A stretch of DNA of 64,000 nucleotides, from NCBI GenBank assembly GCA_963781955.1, contig CAWAHU010000002.1:558001-622000 (forward strand), read 5' to 3'. How positions within the stretch are numbered: position 1 is the first letter of the stretch; every line of letters begins with the position of its first letter. Under the pieces are notes generated by a model, which had not been told where the DNA came from, made no database searches, and saw nothing but the letters and a program-made list of their open reading frames with translations. Shown one piece after another: positions 35,678-46,205 of the stretch. Made by a program: the position numbers and the translations under genes. This stretch comes from Bog-473 sp963781955. Its GTDB lineage: Bacteria; Actinomycetota; Acidimicrobiia; Acidimicrobiales; RAAP-2.

Positions 35678-37360
35678 TCAGCGCTTCTCGTACTCGATCC
35701 CTGCCGCCTCGACGTCCCAGGTCGCCGGCGTGACCCCCTCGTCGCGCAGGTCGCGCTTGAGCACGCGCCCCACCGGGCTGCGGGGGAGCGCGTCGCGGAA
35801 CTCGATGTAGCGGGGCAGGCAGAAGTAGGGAAGCTGGTCGATGCACCAGCGGAACAGCTCCTCCTCGGTGAGGTTCGCCCCCTCTTTCACCGTGGCGGTG
35901 ATCTTGAGGTCGTCCTCGGTCAGCGGGCTGGGCACGGCATGGACGGCGACGTCGGCCAGCGCGCCGTGGCCCATGATGATGCGCTCCACCTCGAAGCTCG
36001 CGATGTTCTCACCCCGCCGGCGCAGGTAGTCGGCCTTGCGGTCGACGAAGTAGAGGTATCTGTCCTCGTCGATCCGACCGATGTCCCCCGTGTGGTACCA
36101 GAGGTTGCGCGTCGTCTCGACCGTGACCTCGGGTCGGCCCCAGTAGCCCTCGAACATCACCTGGGGGTGCTTGGGCCGGATGACGATCTCGCCGTCGGTG
36201 CCGGCAGGGAGCTCGTGGTCGTCGTCGTCGAAGATGCGGACGTCGAAGTACTCGTCGTTGACCACGCCGGCCGCGTTGGGCCGGTTCTCCACGCCCGGCG
36301 GCTGCCACGAGATCAGGCTGGCCTCGGTGACGCCGTAGGCGCCGCTGAACGTGTGGATCCCGAAGCGCGCCTTGATGACCGAGTCGACCTCGGGCGGCAG
36401 CGGGGCCGCGCCCATCAGCCGCAGCGTGCGGTTGGCCTCTGGCGCTCCCGATCCGGGCATCTCGGGCCGGTCGACGTCGTGGGCCAGCAGGTAGGCCATG
36501 GTGCCGAGGGTCGAGGTGATGGTGGCGCCCACCCGGTTCATCTCGGGCCAGAACTGCGACACCGAGAAGCGCCGGAAGATGGCGCCGCGCCCGCCGTAGA
36601 GGAGGGTGCCCACGATGGCGGTCACCAGCGCGTTGAAGTGGTACATCGGCAGCGGCGTCCACACGACGTCGTCGGCCGTCCGCTTCCAGCAGACCCCGAT
36701 CTGCCGGGCCAGGGCCTCGTGGTAGTTGTGGCTGAGCATGCAGCCCTTGGACAGCCCGGTGGTGCCGCCGGTGTAGATGAACGTGGCCAGGTCCGAGGGG
36801 CGCACGTCAACCGGGGGTGCCCCGCCCGATGCGGCCATCAGGTCGTCCCAGCGGTGCACGCGCACCCGGTCCAGCGACGGCACGTCCCCGACTGCCGACG
36901 TACCGTCGGCCTCGGGCTCGTCGTCGCCGGCGTCGACGTCGTCGACGATGACCACGTGCTCGAGCGTGGGCACGTTCTCGGCGATGGCCGCCACCCGCTC
37001 GAAGTAGCCGGCCGCCACCACGAGCACGCGCGAACCGGAGTCGGAGAGCTGGTGCGTGAGGTACGCGCCCTTGTAGGCGGTGTTGATGGGGACAGCGATG
37101 CGGCCGGCGCACACCGTTCCCGCCCACGTCAGCAGCGCCGGGGACGAGTTCTCGATCAGCGAGGCCACCCGGTCGTGCTGCGCCGTCCCGAGCTCGTGGA
37201 GCGCGCCGCCGAAGCGGCCGGCCGCCTGCATGACGTCGCCGGCCGACAGCTTCACGCCGCCCAGGTCGAGGTACTCGCCGTCGGGGTCCGACTCGAGCCG
37301 GCGCGCGAACAGCTGGGGGACCGTGAACTGCTCCCCACCAGCCCAGATGCCATCGGCCAC
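35678..37360 (-). CDS. Acyl-CoA synthetase (AMP-binding, ATP-dependent)
   Basis: A 560-residue ANL-family ligase. The GTG start at 37360 follows GGAGGG at a good distance. Motif A3 is FIYTGGTTGLSKG, A5 is SGAYGVTEA, and A7/A8 are YHTGDIGRIDEDRYLYFVDRK followed by YLRRRGENI. The C-terminal lysine lies in SPVGRVLKRDL. It activates a carboxylic acid to its CoA thioester. The gene is divergent from another ligase gene at 37479, sharing an AT-rich promoter region. Confidence 0.93.
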   Translation of the reverse strand: MADGIWAGGEQFTVPQLFARRLESDPDGEYLDLGGVKLSAGDVMQAAGRFGGALHELGTAQHDRVASLIENSSPALLTWAGTVCAGRIAVPINTAYKGAYLTHQLSDSGSRVLVVAAGYFERVAAIAENVPTLEHVVIVDDVDAGDDEPEADGTSAVGDVPSLDRVRVHRWDDLMAASGGAPPVDVRPSDLATFIYTGGTTGLSKGCMLSHNYHEALARQIGVCWKRTADDVVWTPLPMYHFNALVTAIVGTLLYGGRGAIFRRFSVSQFWPEMNRVGATITSTLGTMAYLLAHDVDRPEMPGSGAPEANRTLRLMGAAPLPPEVDSVIKARFGIHTFSGAYGVTEASLISWQPPGVENRPNAAGVVNDEYFDVRIFDDDDHELPAGTDGEIVIRPKHPQVMFEGYWGRPEVTVETTRNLWYHTGDIGRIDEDRYLYFVDRKADYLRRRGENIASFEVERIIMGHGALADVAVHAVPSPLTEDDLKITATVKEGANLTEEELFRWCIDQLPYFCLPRYIEFRDALPRSPVGRVLKRDLRDEGVTPATWDVEAAGIEYEKR

Positions 37361-37431
37361 TCGTGATCCCTCCTGTGCGCCCGGAGCCGCTCCCGGCGGC
37401 CCGATACCGGCGGCCCAATACCGGCGACCGG

Positions 37432-37449
37432 ATATTGTATGTAACTTCG
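37432..37449 (+). promoter_or_regulatory. AT-rich promoter/operator motif, copy 1
   Basis: ATATTGTATGTAACTTCG; it shares 14 of 18 bases with the motif at 39794-39811. It includes TATTGT as a possible -10 hexamer and lies 30-47 bases before the ligase start at 37479. Confidence 0.5.
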
Positions 37450-37478
37450 CAGGCAGGTCAGAGGAGGTGCGGCAGCCG

Positions 37479-38966
37479 ATGACGGACAACCTGGCCAACC
37501 TCCTGTTCGATCACCCCTTCGCCGACGAACGCGACCTGCTGTGCACCATTGACCGCACCGTCACGGCCGGCGTGGCGCGCGCCACGGCGCGCGCCACCGC
37601 GGGTGAGCTGACGGCAGCCGGGGTGGAGCCCGGCCAGGGCGTGGCGGTGCGGCTGCCGAGCGGGCCGGAGCTGGTCACGGCCATGGCCGGCATCTGGCGG
37701 TCCGGCGCCGTGTTCGTGCCGGTCAACGACCGCTCCCCGGAGGCCGAGGTGCGCCACATCCTCGAGACCGTCCGGCCCGCGGCGGTGATCGACGCCGCCG
37801 GGCTACGGCTCCTCGCAGACCCCATGCGCCACGACCCCGACGTGGCTTTCGTCACCTGGACGTCGGGGACCACCGGACCGCCCAAGGCCATCCTCCAGAC
37901 GCACAGCGGGTACCTCGAGCTGCTCGACCGGGTGCTCAAGCCGTTGCGTGGCGACAGCGGTGCACGGGACGGCGAGAAGGAGAACGCGGCGAAGCGGGAG
38001 CATTCGACCGGGAAGCAGGGAGGGGTGCGCGAGCCGACCCCGAACCTGGTGCCGGTGTCGGTGGCGTTGAACGCCGGCATCTACAACGTCTGCTTCGGCC
38101 TTCGCGCCGGTGCCGCCGTGGTGCTGATGGCGCGGTTCGCCACCGGCGAGTTCGCCGAGCTGGTCCATCGCTACCAGATCCGCTCGACCGTCCTGCCGCC
38201 CGCCGCCATGGTCATGCTGGCCACCGACGACGCGGTGAGCGATCTGACCCCGTTGCGCTACGTGCGCAGCATCACCGCCCCGCTCTCCCCGCCGGCGGCG
38301 CGGCGCTTCATGGACCGCTTCGGGGTCGTGGTCCTCAACAGCTACGGCCAGGCGGAGGTGGGCGAGGTCGTCGGATGGACGGCGGCCGACGCCCGCGAGC
38401 ACCCCGAGAAGCTGGGCGCAGCCGGGCGCCCGCACCCCGGCGTCGACATCCGCGTGGTCGACGGGCGTGGCGACGGCGTCGAGCCCGGCACGGTCGGCGA
38501 GCTGTTGGTGCGGCCTCCCCGGATGGCCGCCGGTTACGCCGGGGGCGCGTCGCTCCAGGACCGTGTGGACGCGGACGGGTTCGTCCGGACCGGTGACCAC
38601 GCCCGGGTCGACGCCGACGGCTTCGTGTGGATCGAGGGCCGCACCTCGGACCTCATCAACCGTGGCGGCAACAAGGTCTTCCCCGAGCAGGTGGAAGAGG
38701 TCCTCCGCCTGGTGCCCGGGGTGCACGACGTGGCCGTTGTGGGCCGGGCGGACGAGCGTCTGGGCGAGGTCCCGGTGGCCGTGATCGTGGGCGACGCCGG
38801 TGAGGACGAGCTCGAGGCCGCGTGCCGGGCCGAGCTGGCCCCCTACAAGGTGCCGGTGGCGTTCGAGCGGGCCACGTCCTTGCCGCGCAACGAGATCGGC
38901 AAGCTCATGCGCACGCAGCTGGCGACGGAGCTCCCGGCGCCCGGAGGCGCCGCCGCGGCGGACTGA
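37479..38966 (+). CDS. Acyl-CoA synthetase (AMP-binding), short form
   Basis: A 495-residue ANL ligase with ribosome binding site gaggagg before ATG 37479. It carries FVTWTSGTTGPPKAI, VLNSYGQAEVGE, FVRTGDHARVDADGFVWIEG and GGNKVFPEQVEEVL, with the C-terminal lysine in NEIGKLMR. The N-terminal domain is shorter than usual. Between ~165 and 190 it has a charged insertion (DGEKENAAKREHSTGKQGG). It probably activates another acid of the same pathway as its divergent neighbour. Confidence 0.92.
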   Translation: MTDNLANLLFDHPFADERDLLCTIDRTVTAGVARATARATAGELTAAGVEPGQGVAVRLPSGPELVTAMAGIWRSGAVFVPVNDRSPEAEVRHILETVRPAAVIDAAGLRLLADPMRHDPDVAFVTWTSGTTGPPKAILQTHSGYLELLDRVLKPLRGDSGARDGEKENAAKREHSTGKQGGVREPTPNLVPVSVALNAGIYNVCFGLRAGAAVVLMARFATGEFAELVHRYQIRSTVLPPAAMVMLATDDAVSDLTPLRYVRSITAPLSPPAARRFMDRFGVVVLNSYGQAEVGEVVGWTAADAREHPEKLGAAGRPHPGVDIRVVDGRGDGVEPGTVGELLVRPPRMAAGYAGGASLQDRVDADGFVRTGDHARVDADGFVWIEGRTSDLINRGGNKVFPEQVEEVLRLVPGVHDVAVVGRADERLGEVPVAVIVGDAGEDELEAACRAELAPYKVPVAFERATSLPRNEIGKLMRTQLATELPAPGGAAAAD

Positions 38967-38992
38967 ACGCCCGCCGTACCGGCATCGCCGCC

Positions 38993-39728
38993 CTACTCCT
39001 CCGACCAGCTGTCGTCGCGGTCGCTGCGGGCCGGCTGGCGTCCGGTGCGCAGCGGGCTGAGTGGCGCGTCGACCAGCAGGATCCGCCTGACGTCGCGCAC
39101 CGCGGCGCGCTGGCGCTCGCGCCAGGGGTGTCCGGCGCGGCAGGGCGGCCTCGGCCGCACCCCACTCCTCCCAGCTCGGGACCGACCAGAGCACGAACGC
39201 CTCGTCGTCGTGGCGCAACGCCGTCTCGAAGGCGCCGATCAGCTGCCAGCCGTGCTGGGCGTAGAAGGATCCACCCGCCTCACGGGCCAGGTCGAGGTAA
39301 TCGCCGGCGCACCCAGGGGCCACCGTGACCTGGTCGTGCGCGTAGAGCGCCCCGCCGGCGCCCCGCGCGCAGAGCTCCTCGATGGTGGGTGACCAGGGTG
39401 CGGGCACCAGGATCCGGTCCAACCCGCCCGAGCGGAACTCCGACGCCCGGGCCCACCAACGCGCCAGTTTCGGGTCCTGGAGGTGGGCGTGGCCGAGCTC
39501 GTGCCCGAATGAACGCGCCAGGCCGTCCCAGCCGTCCTCCTCCCACATGTTGACCGTCGCTGGCCACTGCCCGGTCGACCCGACGATGCCCCACACGCCG
39601 TAGCAGAGCTGGTGCCGCTCCTCCTGGGCGATGGGGCTCCAGTTCGCCGTCATGTGATGCATGTAGTTGGCGCGGTTGTGGCCGATGATGTCGATGAACT
39701 CGTGGATGTAGACCTTGTCGTTGGCCAT
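38993..39728 (-). CDS. NIPSNAP/EthD-like dimeric barrel protein, one apparent frameshift
   Basis: About 244 residues starting at ATG 39728 behind GAGGAGG. It opens VYIHEFIDIIGHNRANYMHH and contains two alpha/beta-barrel halves; ATVNMWEEDGWDGLARSF and FVLWSVPSWEEWGAAE mark their cores. The frame changes near 39127 after LPRRTP, where four C should probably be three; the new frame continues WRERQRAAVRDVRRILLVDA to a TAG at 38993. These proteins travel with acyl-CoA and hydrocarbon degradation genes; function unknown. Confidence 0.75.
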
Positions 39729-39793
39729 CGCGAGTCCCTCCTCGGCCGGTGCGCGGGCAGGCGGAACGGCCAGGGCGTCCTCCAGCAGACTTC

Positions 39794-39811
39794 ATATAAT
39801 ATGCGACTTCG
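39794..39811 (+). promoter_or_regulatory. AT-rich promoter motif, copy 2, with perfect TATAAT
   Basis: ATATAATATGCGACTTCG, containing the consensus -10 TATAAT (39795-39800) and the palindrome CATATAATATG. The last G begins the GTG of the MaoC-type gene, with no ribosome binding site between, so the transcript is probably leaderless. Confidence 0.55.
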
Positions 39812-41064
39812 TGGCCGAGGGCTCCATCACCGAAGCGGGGATCGCACGGTTGCGCGCCCGCATCGGCATCCCCGAGCCGCACCCGGTGCCCGCCGCACTA
39901 CGCCAGCCCGGGCGCCGACGCCTTCCGCCACGTGGCCGAGGCCTACGGCGACGACAACCCGCTGTGGTGCGACCCGGAGTACGCCACAGGCACCCGCTGG
40001 GGCGGCGTCGATCGCGCCGCCGCCGCTGGTCGGCGGCGACACGCTGATCGGCGAGGACGAGGTGACCGAGGTCGCCCGAGGAGCACCGCGACCTGATGAA
40101 GGGCGACCCGCTGCGCGGCGTGCACGCCTTCTACTCGGCCAGCGCGCGCGAGTGGTGGGCGCCGCTGCGGCCCGACCGCCGGGTGACGCGGCGCAACGCG
40201 CTGGTCGGCGTGCTCGACAAGCCGAGCGAGTTCGCCGGGCGCGCCGTGCACGAGTGGACCGCCCAGGTCTTCCGCGACGCCGACGGCCCGCTCCTCTCCG
40301 CCCAGTACCGGCTGATGATCCGCACCGAGCGGACGCAAGGCGCGCGAGCGGAAGAAGTACGACGCGGTCGAGCTCACGCCGTACACCGACGAGGAGATCG
40401 ACGCGATCGAGACGCAGTACGCGTCGGAGGCGCCGCGCGGCGCCGAGCCGCGCTGGTGGGAGGACGTGGCGGAGGGCGACGAGGTCGGCCCCATGGTGAA
40501 GGGCCCGCTGACCGTCACCGACATGATCTGCTGGCACGTCGGCATGGGCATGGGCCTGTACGGCGTCAAGCCGCTGCGGCTCGGCTACCAGAACCGGACA
40601 GCGGATCCCGCGCTTCTTCCACCGCGACGAGCTCAACGTCCCCGACGTGATGCAGCGCGTGCACTGGGACCCGGAGTTCGCCCGGCGGGCCGGCAACCCG
40701 ACCACCTTCGACTACGGCCGCATGCGCGAGACGTGGCTCATCCACCTCTGCACCGACTGGATGGGCGACGACGCCTGGCTGTGGAAGCTCGACTGCGAGT
40801 TCCGCAAGTTCAACTACGTCGGCGACACGCAGTGGCTGTCGGGCACGGTGACCCGCCAGTACCTCGCCGAGGGCGACCGGCCGGCCGTCGACCTCGAGCT
40901 CGCGGCCGTCAACCAGCGCGGCGAGCTCACCACCCCCGGCCACGCCACGATCCTGCTGCCCAGCCGCGAGCACGGCCCGGTGCGCCTGCCCGATCCGCCC
41001 GGCGGCGCGACCGACCTGCAAGGCGCTGCTCGGGGCCATCAGCGACAGGTACCTCGGCGCGTGA
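39811..41064 (+). CDS. MaoC-like/FAS1-type dehydratase with about six apparent frameshifts
   Basis: About 415 residues when shifts near 39892, 40016, 40080, 40342, 40602 and 41022 are bridged. Each is explained by one extra base. It starts at a GTG (VAEGSITEAGIARLRARIG). The N-terminal half matches the FAS1/MaoC N-terminal hot-dog domain (DAFRHVAEAYGDDNPLW, APPPLVGGDTLIG). The C-terminal half holds EPRWWEDVAEGDEVGP and LTVTDMICWHVGMG, then a second hot-dog part. It would hydrate enoyl-CoA thioesters. The TGA overlaps the next GTG start. The protein is well conserved on both sides of each shift. Confidence 0.8.
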
Positions 41065-41872
41065 GCCCGTACCAGTCTGCCGAGGGCGTGCCGATCCGGC
41101 AGAACGGCCCGGTGCTCGAGCTCGCGCTCGACCGCCCGGCGAAGCGCAACGCGCTCGACCGACCCCGATGGTGGCCGCGCTGATCACCGCGCTCTCGGCC
41201 GCCGGCCCCGACGAGTCGGTGCGCGTGGTGCTCATCCGCGGCGCGGGCGACCACTTCTGCGGCGGCTTCGACATCGTCGCCCGCAACGCCTCCGACGGCG
41301 CGGCCACGCGTGGGCAGCATCCAGCGGCGGCTGCCCACCGAGGCGCACCGGCTGATCCCGCTCCTGCTCACCGCGCAGATGCCCGTGGTGTGCCAGGTGC
41401 AGGGTTGGGCGGCCGGCATCGGCCTCCACCTCGCCCTGGCGTCCGACTTCGCCGTCGTCGCCGACGACGCGCGGCTGTGGGAGCCCTTCGCCGAGCGCGG
41501 CTTCACGCCCGACAGCGGCGCCACCTGGCTGCTGCCGCGTCGCGTCGGCGAGGTGCGGGCCCGCGAGATGCTGCTGCTCGGACGAGGCGGTCTCGGGGGC
41601 CGAGGCGGCGGCCTGGGGCATGGTCCACCGCGCCGTGCCGGCCGACGCGCTCGTCGAGTGAGGTGCAAGCACTGGTCGACCGGCTGGCGGCCGCTCCCAC
41701 GGTCACGCTCGGACTGACCAAGTGGCTGCTGCACGCGGGAGCGACGGCGCCCCTACCCGAGCACCTGCGCAACGAGGCGTTCGCCCTGGAGCTGTCGTCG
41801 CGCAGCGAGGACTTCCGCGAGGGACTGGCCGCGTTCGTCGAGAAGCGCCCGCCGCAGTTCAAGGGGCGATGA
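41061..41872 (+). CDS. Enoyl-CoA hydratase/isomerase family protein, about four apparent frameshifts
   Basis: About 269 residues from a GTG overlapping the MaoC stop. Blocks in order are VLELALDRPAKRNALD, then GAGDHFCGGFDI (oxyanion hole), then CQVQGWAAGIGLHLALASDF, then EPFAERGFTPDSGATWLLPR. Shifts near 41160, 41311, 41590 and 41660 separate them; one of these places an in-frame TGA at 41653. The ending FREGLAAFVEKRPPQFKG is typical of the crotonase family. It is part of the MaoC-ECH-ACAD-ECH-ECH run. Confidence 0.8.
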
Positions 41873-41891
41873 GCGACTCCCGGCCGGCTCG

Positions 41892-43174
41892 ATGTCGGCC
41901 CCGACACCGCCGCTCGACGAGGTGCTGGCGGCGGTCCGCGCCTGGGTGCGAGGAGTCCGTCCCCCGGACCTGGGTCGAGGCGGGCCGGCGGGGCGGGCCC
42001 GCCGCGGTGCGCACCGTACGGACCCGCAGGGACTACGAGGCGTGGTACCCGATGTTCGGCGCCTCGGGCTCGTCGTGCCGACCTGGCCGGTCGAGTACGG
42101 CGGGCTCGACCTGGCGCCGGCCACGGCGCGGCGGGTCGACGCGGAGCTGCGGCCCTTCAACCTGGGCCGGCTCAACCCGCTCGGCCTCAACCTGGCCGCG
42201 CCCGCCCTGTTCGCCCACGGCACCGAGGAGCAGCGGCTGCGCTTCCTGCCGCCGATCGTGCGCAACGAGGAGATGTGGTGCCAGCTCTTCAGCGAGCCGG
42301 GCGCGGGCTCCGACCTGGCCTCGCTGGCCACGCGGGCCGAGCGCGACGGCGACGAGTGGGTGGTCACCGGCCAGAAGGTGTGGACCACCTGGGCCCACAT
42401 CTCGACCACGCCGTGCTGCTGGCCCGCACCGACCCCGACGTGCCCAAGCGCGAGGGCATCACCTACTTCCTGATCGACCTGCACCAGCCCGGCGTCGAGG
42501 TCCGGCCACTGCGCCACATCGGCGGCGAGGTCGACTTCAACGAGGTGTTCCTCGACGGCGCCCGCGTGCCCGACGCCCAACGGGTCGGCGACGTCGGCGA
42601 CGGCTGGAAGGTGGCCAACGCCACCCTGTCGGGCGAGCGCCAGATGGTGTCGGGTTCCGGGTCGGGCGGTGTGGACCGCATCGGCGGCTCGGGCGCCGAC
42701 TCCCTCGTGCGCCTGGCCAAACGCCTGGCCGCCGAGGGCCGCCCCGGTGGGTGGGACAACCCGGTCCACCGCGACCAGGTGATCCGCCTGTGGTGCGAGG
42801 AGCAGATCCGCGACTGGACCAACCAGCGCGTGCGGGCCCAGCTGCGCGCCGGGCGCGCACCTGGACCGGAGAGCTCGATCGGCAAGGTGCACCAGGGATC
42901 GCTGAACCAGCGCATCCAGCTGCTGGCCGTCGACCTGCTCGGGACCGCCGCCATCGCCTGGACGACCCAGTCGCCCGAGGCGCCCACCGAGCCCGGTGCC
43001 TGGGCGGCCACGCTGCCCTACGAGGTGCGCGGCATGCTGCGCAGCCGGGCCAACACCATCGAGGGCGGCACGACCGAGGTGAACAAGAACATCCTGGGCG
43101 AGCGGGTGCTCGGCCTGCCCCGCGAGCCCGACCCGTGCCAGGGCGCGCCGTGGCGCGAGATCCCGCGCAGCTGA
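41892..43174 (+). CDS. Acyl-CoA dehydrogenase, about three apparent frameshifts
   Basis: About 427 residues from ATG 41892; an ATG at 41869 overlapping the previous stop is an alternative. Shifts near 41953, 42060 and 42405 interrupt the N-terminal half. Landmarks are VVPTWPVEYGGLDLAP, CQLFSEPGAGSDLASL, GQKVWTTWAHI, then FNEVFLDGARVPD. The C-terminal half is intact and ends MLRSRANTIEGGTTEVNKN and ILGERVLGLPRE. FAD-dependent alpha-beta oxidation of an acyl-CoA is expected. The stop overlaps the next ATG. Confidence 0.85.
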
Positions 43175-43993
43175 TGGCCTACGAGACCCTGCTCGTCGAG
43201 CGCCGCGGCCCGGTGGGCTGGCTGATCTTCAACCGGCCGGCGGCCGGCAACGCCATGGACGCCCGCATGCTCGACGAGCTCGAGGAGGCCTGGCGCGAGC
43301 TCGACGCCGACCCCGACGGTGCGGGTCATCGTCAACACCGGCGAGGGCCGGCCTTCCAGACCGGGCTCGACGTGGTCCAGCTGGCCCGGGAGCCCGAGGC
43401 GCTGCGCGAGCAGTCGCGGCGGACCAAGCGGGCCGAGCTGCGCATGACGGCGTGGCACAACGAGGTGTCGAAGCCGGTCATCGCCGCGGTGCAACGGCGT
43501 CTGCGCCGGCGGCGGCCTGCACTTCGTGGCCGACGCCGACATCGTCATCGCCGCGTCCGACGCGCAGTTCCTCGACCCGCACGTCTCGGTCGGCCAGGTG
43601 ACCGCCTACGAGGCCATCGGCCTGACGCGCAAGATCCCCTTCGAGGCCGTCATGCGCATGGCCCTGGTCGGCCGCCACGAGCGGATCTCGGCCGAGCGGG
43701 CCTACGCGCTCGGCATGATCAGCCAGATCGTCGACCCGCCCGACAGGCTCCGCGACGAGGCGCAGGCGCTGGCCGAGAAGATCGCCCGGAACTCCCCGGC
43801 CGCCATGGCGGCCACCAAGCGCGCGCTGTGGGGGGCGCTCGAGACCGGGCTGACCGACGCGTGCGTGGCGGGCGCCAAGGAGCTCGTCTCCATGTGGGGC
43901 CATCCCGACCAGGAAGAGGGCCCACGCGCCTTCGCCGAGAAGCGGGAGCCCAACTGGCAGCCGCTGGCTCCGGTGCAGCGGACCGAGCCCTGA
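43173..43993 (+). CDS. Enoyl-CoA hydratase/isomerase, first of a tandem pair, about three frameshifts
   Basis: About 273 residues. The ATG at 43173 overlaps the preceding stop. It opens MAYETLLVERRGPVGWLIFN and has the oxyanion block NTGEGR-FQTGLDV and NGVCAGGGLHFVADADIV after shifts near 43321, 43354 and 43485. The second half is uninterrupted (LTRKIPFEAVMRMALVGRHE). Its 3' half is almost identical in DNA to the following gene, pointing to duplication with later gene conversion. Confidence 0.85.
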
Positions 43994-44820
43994 CGTGATC
44001 GTGGAGGTGCAGTGACCTACCCGACCCTCGACACCCTGTTGCTGGAGCGGCGCGGCCCGGTGGGCTGGTTGATCAACAACCGGCCGGACAGGCTCAACGC
44101 GATGAACTCCCACATGCGCGACGAGTTCGAGACGGCCTGGCGCGCGCTCGACGAGGACCCCGAGGTGCGCGTCATCGTGCACACGGGCGAGGGCCGCGCC
44201 TTCCAGACCGGCGTGGACGTGATGGAGATCGCCGAGGACGGAATCGGCTTCGAGCGCTACCGCGAGTCGATCGAGAAGTTCGACTACCACTTCACCGCCT
44301 GGCAGAACCACATCTGGAAGCCGGTCATCACCGCGGTCAACGGCATCTGCGCCGGCGGCGGGTTCCACTGGGTGGCCGAGGCCGACATCGTCATCGCCGC
44401 GTCCGACGCGCAGTTCTTCGACCCGCACGTCTCGGTGGGGCAGGTGGTGGCCATGGAGGCCATCGGCCTCACGCGCAAGATCCCCTTCGAGGCCGTCATG
44501 CGCATGGCCCTGGTCGGCCGCCACGAGCGGATCTCGGCCGAGCGGGCCTACGCGCTCGGCATGATCAGCCAGATCGTCGACCCCCCCGACAGGCTCCGCG
44601 ACGAGGCGCAGGCGCTGGCCGAGAAGATCGCCCAGAATTCGCCGGCCGCCATGGCGGCCACCAAGCGCGCGCTGTGGGGGGCGCTCGAGTCCGGGCTGAC
44701 CGACGCGTGCGGGCGGGCGCCAAGGAGCTCGTCTCCATGTGGGGCCATCCGGACCAGGAAGAGGGCCCACGCGCCTTCGCCGAGAAGCGGGAGCCCAACT
44801 GGCAGCCCATCGGCCCGGGC
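43528..44820. repeat. Near-identical segments shared by the tandem enoyl-CoA hydratase genes
   Basis: The stretches at about 43528-43963 and 44387-44804 differ at only a few positions in each 100 bases, including silent sites, while the 5' halves of the two genes are clearly diverged. The span given covers both copies. Recent gene conversion or unequal exchange is the simple reading. Confidence 0.8.
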
Positions 44821-44832
44821 GGCGAGGGCTGA
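44012..44832 (+). CDS. Enoyl-CoA hydratase/isomerase, second of a tandem pair, one apparent frameshift
   Basis: About 273 residues from a GTG at 44012 preceded by GGAGG. It opens VTYPTLDTLLLERRGPVGWL and carries HTGEGRAFQTGVDVM and NGICAGGGFHWVAEADIV. One base is missing near 44711 relative to the paralogue (gcgtgcg-ggcggg against gcgtgcgtggcggg). With it the frame continues AGAKELVSMWGHPDQEEGPR to a stop at 44832. The enzyme probably acts on the same kind of substrate as its twin. Confidence 0.88.
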
Positions 44833-44869
44833 CGATGGCGGGCGCCGCAGGGAGGCGCGGGGCGCCCCG

Positions 44870-46205
44870 ATGACGGCAGGGGAGCTCCTGGCCCGGGTGC
44901 TCGCGGCGGCCGGGATCGGCGCTGTCTACGGGCAGCCCCTGCCCGGGGTCCCGGTCACCGAGCTGGCCGATCCCGCCGTGGCGGTGCTGGCGGCCCACGC
45001 CCACCGGGCCGTGCACGGGGTGGCGGCGGCGGCGCACCTCGGGACGGGATCGTTCGTGGTCCCCGGTCCGAGCCCGCGTGGCGGGCCCGACCCGGGGCTG
45101 CCCGGCGAGGTGGTGGCGGTCGCCGACGTGGAGGCGTTGCGGAGCCTGGCGCCGGCCCTGGCGCGGGGCCGGGACGGGCACGGCGTGCGGGTGGAGGTGG
45201 CCGTCGACCCGGGCGTGCGGGCGGCGGGCGCCCTCATCGCCCTGCCCGGCCCCGGGCGGGGGTGGGCCGAGCCCGACGACGCGCTGGTGGGCGAGGTGGC
45301 CCGGGCAGAGCGGGTAGTCGTGTTGGCCGGGCCCGGGGTGGTGGAGTCCCGGGCGGTGGGCGGCCTGCGCGCCCTGGCCGCGGTGGGGCGCCTGGGCGTG
45401 CTCAACACGTGGGGTGCCAAGGGGGTGTTCCACTGGCAGAGCCGGCACCACTGGGCCACCGTCGGGCTGCAGGCGCGCGACTTCGAGCTGGGCGGGGTCC
45501 CGGAGGCCGATCTGGTGATTGCGAGCGGCGTGGACGAGCGCGAAGCCCCGCGCCGGCTGTGGGCCGCGACCGGCGGCGCCGTGCGGGAGGTGGCTCCCGA
45601 GGCACTGGGCCCGTTGGCCGAGCGGTGGCCGCCGGTCGCCGGCGACTTCTCCGACCTGCCGCCGCTGCGCCAACGCCTGGCCGCGGTGGCCCAGGCCGGG
45701 TGGGCGGCGACGGGCACGCCCCTCGTCCCGTCCCTGGTGACGCGCCACTACGCGGCAGGTGCTGGGGGAGGACGGCCTGGTGGCGGCGGACCCGGGGACG
45801 GCGGGCTACTGGGTGGCGCGGACGTTCGCCACCACTCGGCTCCGGTCCGCGCTGGTGCCCGCCGCGCCGATCGAGGGCTGGGGGGCGGCCTGCGCGCTGG
45901 TATCGCGATTGGTGGCGCCGATGCGCCCCGTGCTGGCGGTGGCGGACGGCCCGCTCGGCGCGCGCACGGAGTGCGTCCTGGCCGAGGCGGCCCGGCTGGG
46001 TGTGGCGTTGGGGATCGAGGTGTGGGAGGTGGACGGCGAGACCCCCGATGCCGACGCCCACCTGGTGCGGGTGGGCGAGCTGGCTTCGGGCAGCGCCGGG
46101 GTGCGGCGAGGGACGCTGGCCACCGACGACCGGCAGCTCGGCGAGATGGTCCAGGCCGCCGGGCCGGTGTGCGCCTGGACCGGCGACGGCGCAACCTCCG
46201 CCTAG
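44870..46205 (+). CDS. Degenerate thiamine-diphosphate-enzyme-like protein, one apparent frameshift
   Basis: About 444 residues from ATG 44870. The three-domain plan of acetolactate-synthase-like enzymes is recognisable: an N-terminal GELLARVLAAAGIGAVYGQP, a middle domain with RVVVLAGPGVVESRAVGGLR and DLVIASGVDERE, and a C-terminal part LGEDGLVAADPGTAGYWVAR. The frame changes near 45756. The PYR-domain glutamate expected for cofactor activation is not found (AHAHRAVHGVAAAAHL is at that place). The GDG...NN cofactor motif is replaced by ADGPLGARTE. It may be inactive in catalysis or use another cofactor. Its stop overlaps the convergent amidohydrolase stop. Confidence 0.65.

Noticed and set aside
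37803..39728. A 641-codon minus-strand open frame over the acyl-CoA synthetase gene
   Set aside because: Only its first ~195 residues are real (the NIPSNAP/EthD-like protein). The rest is an antisense shadow of the plus-strand ligase, entered because of the frameshift near 39127.
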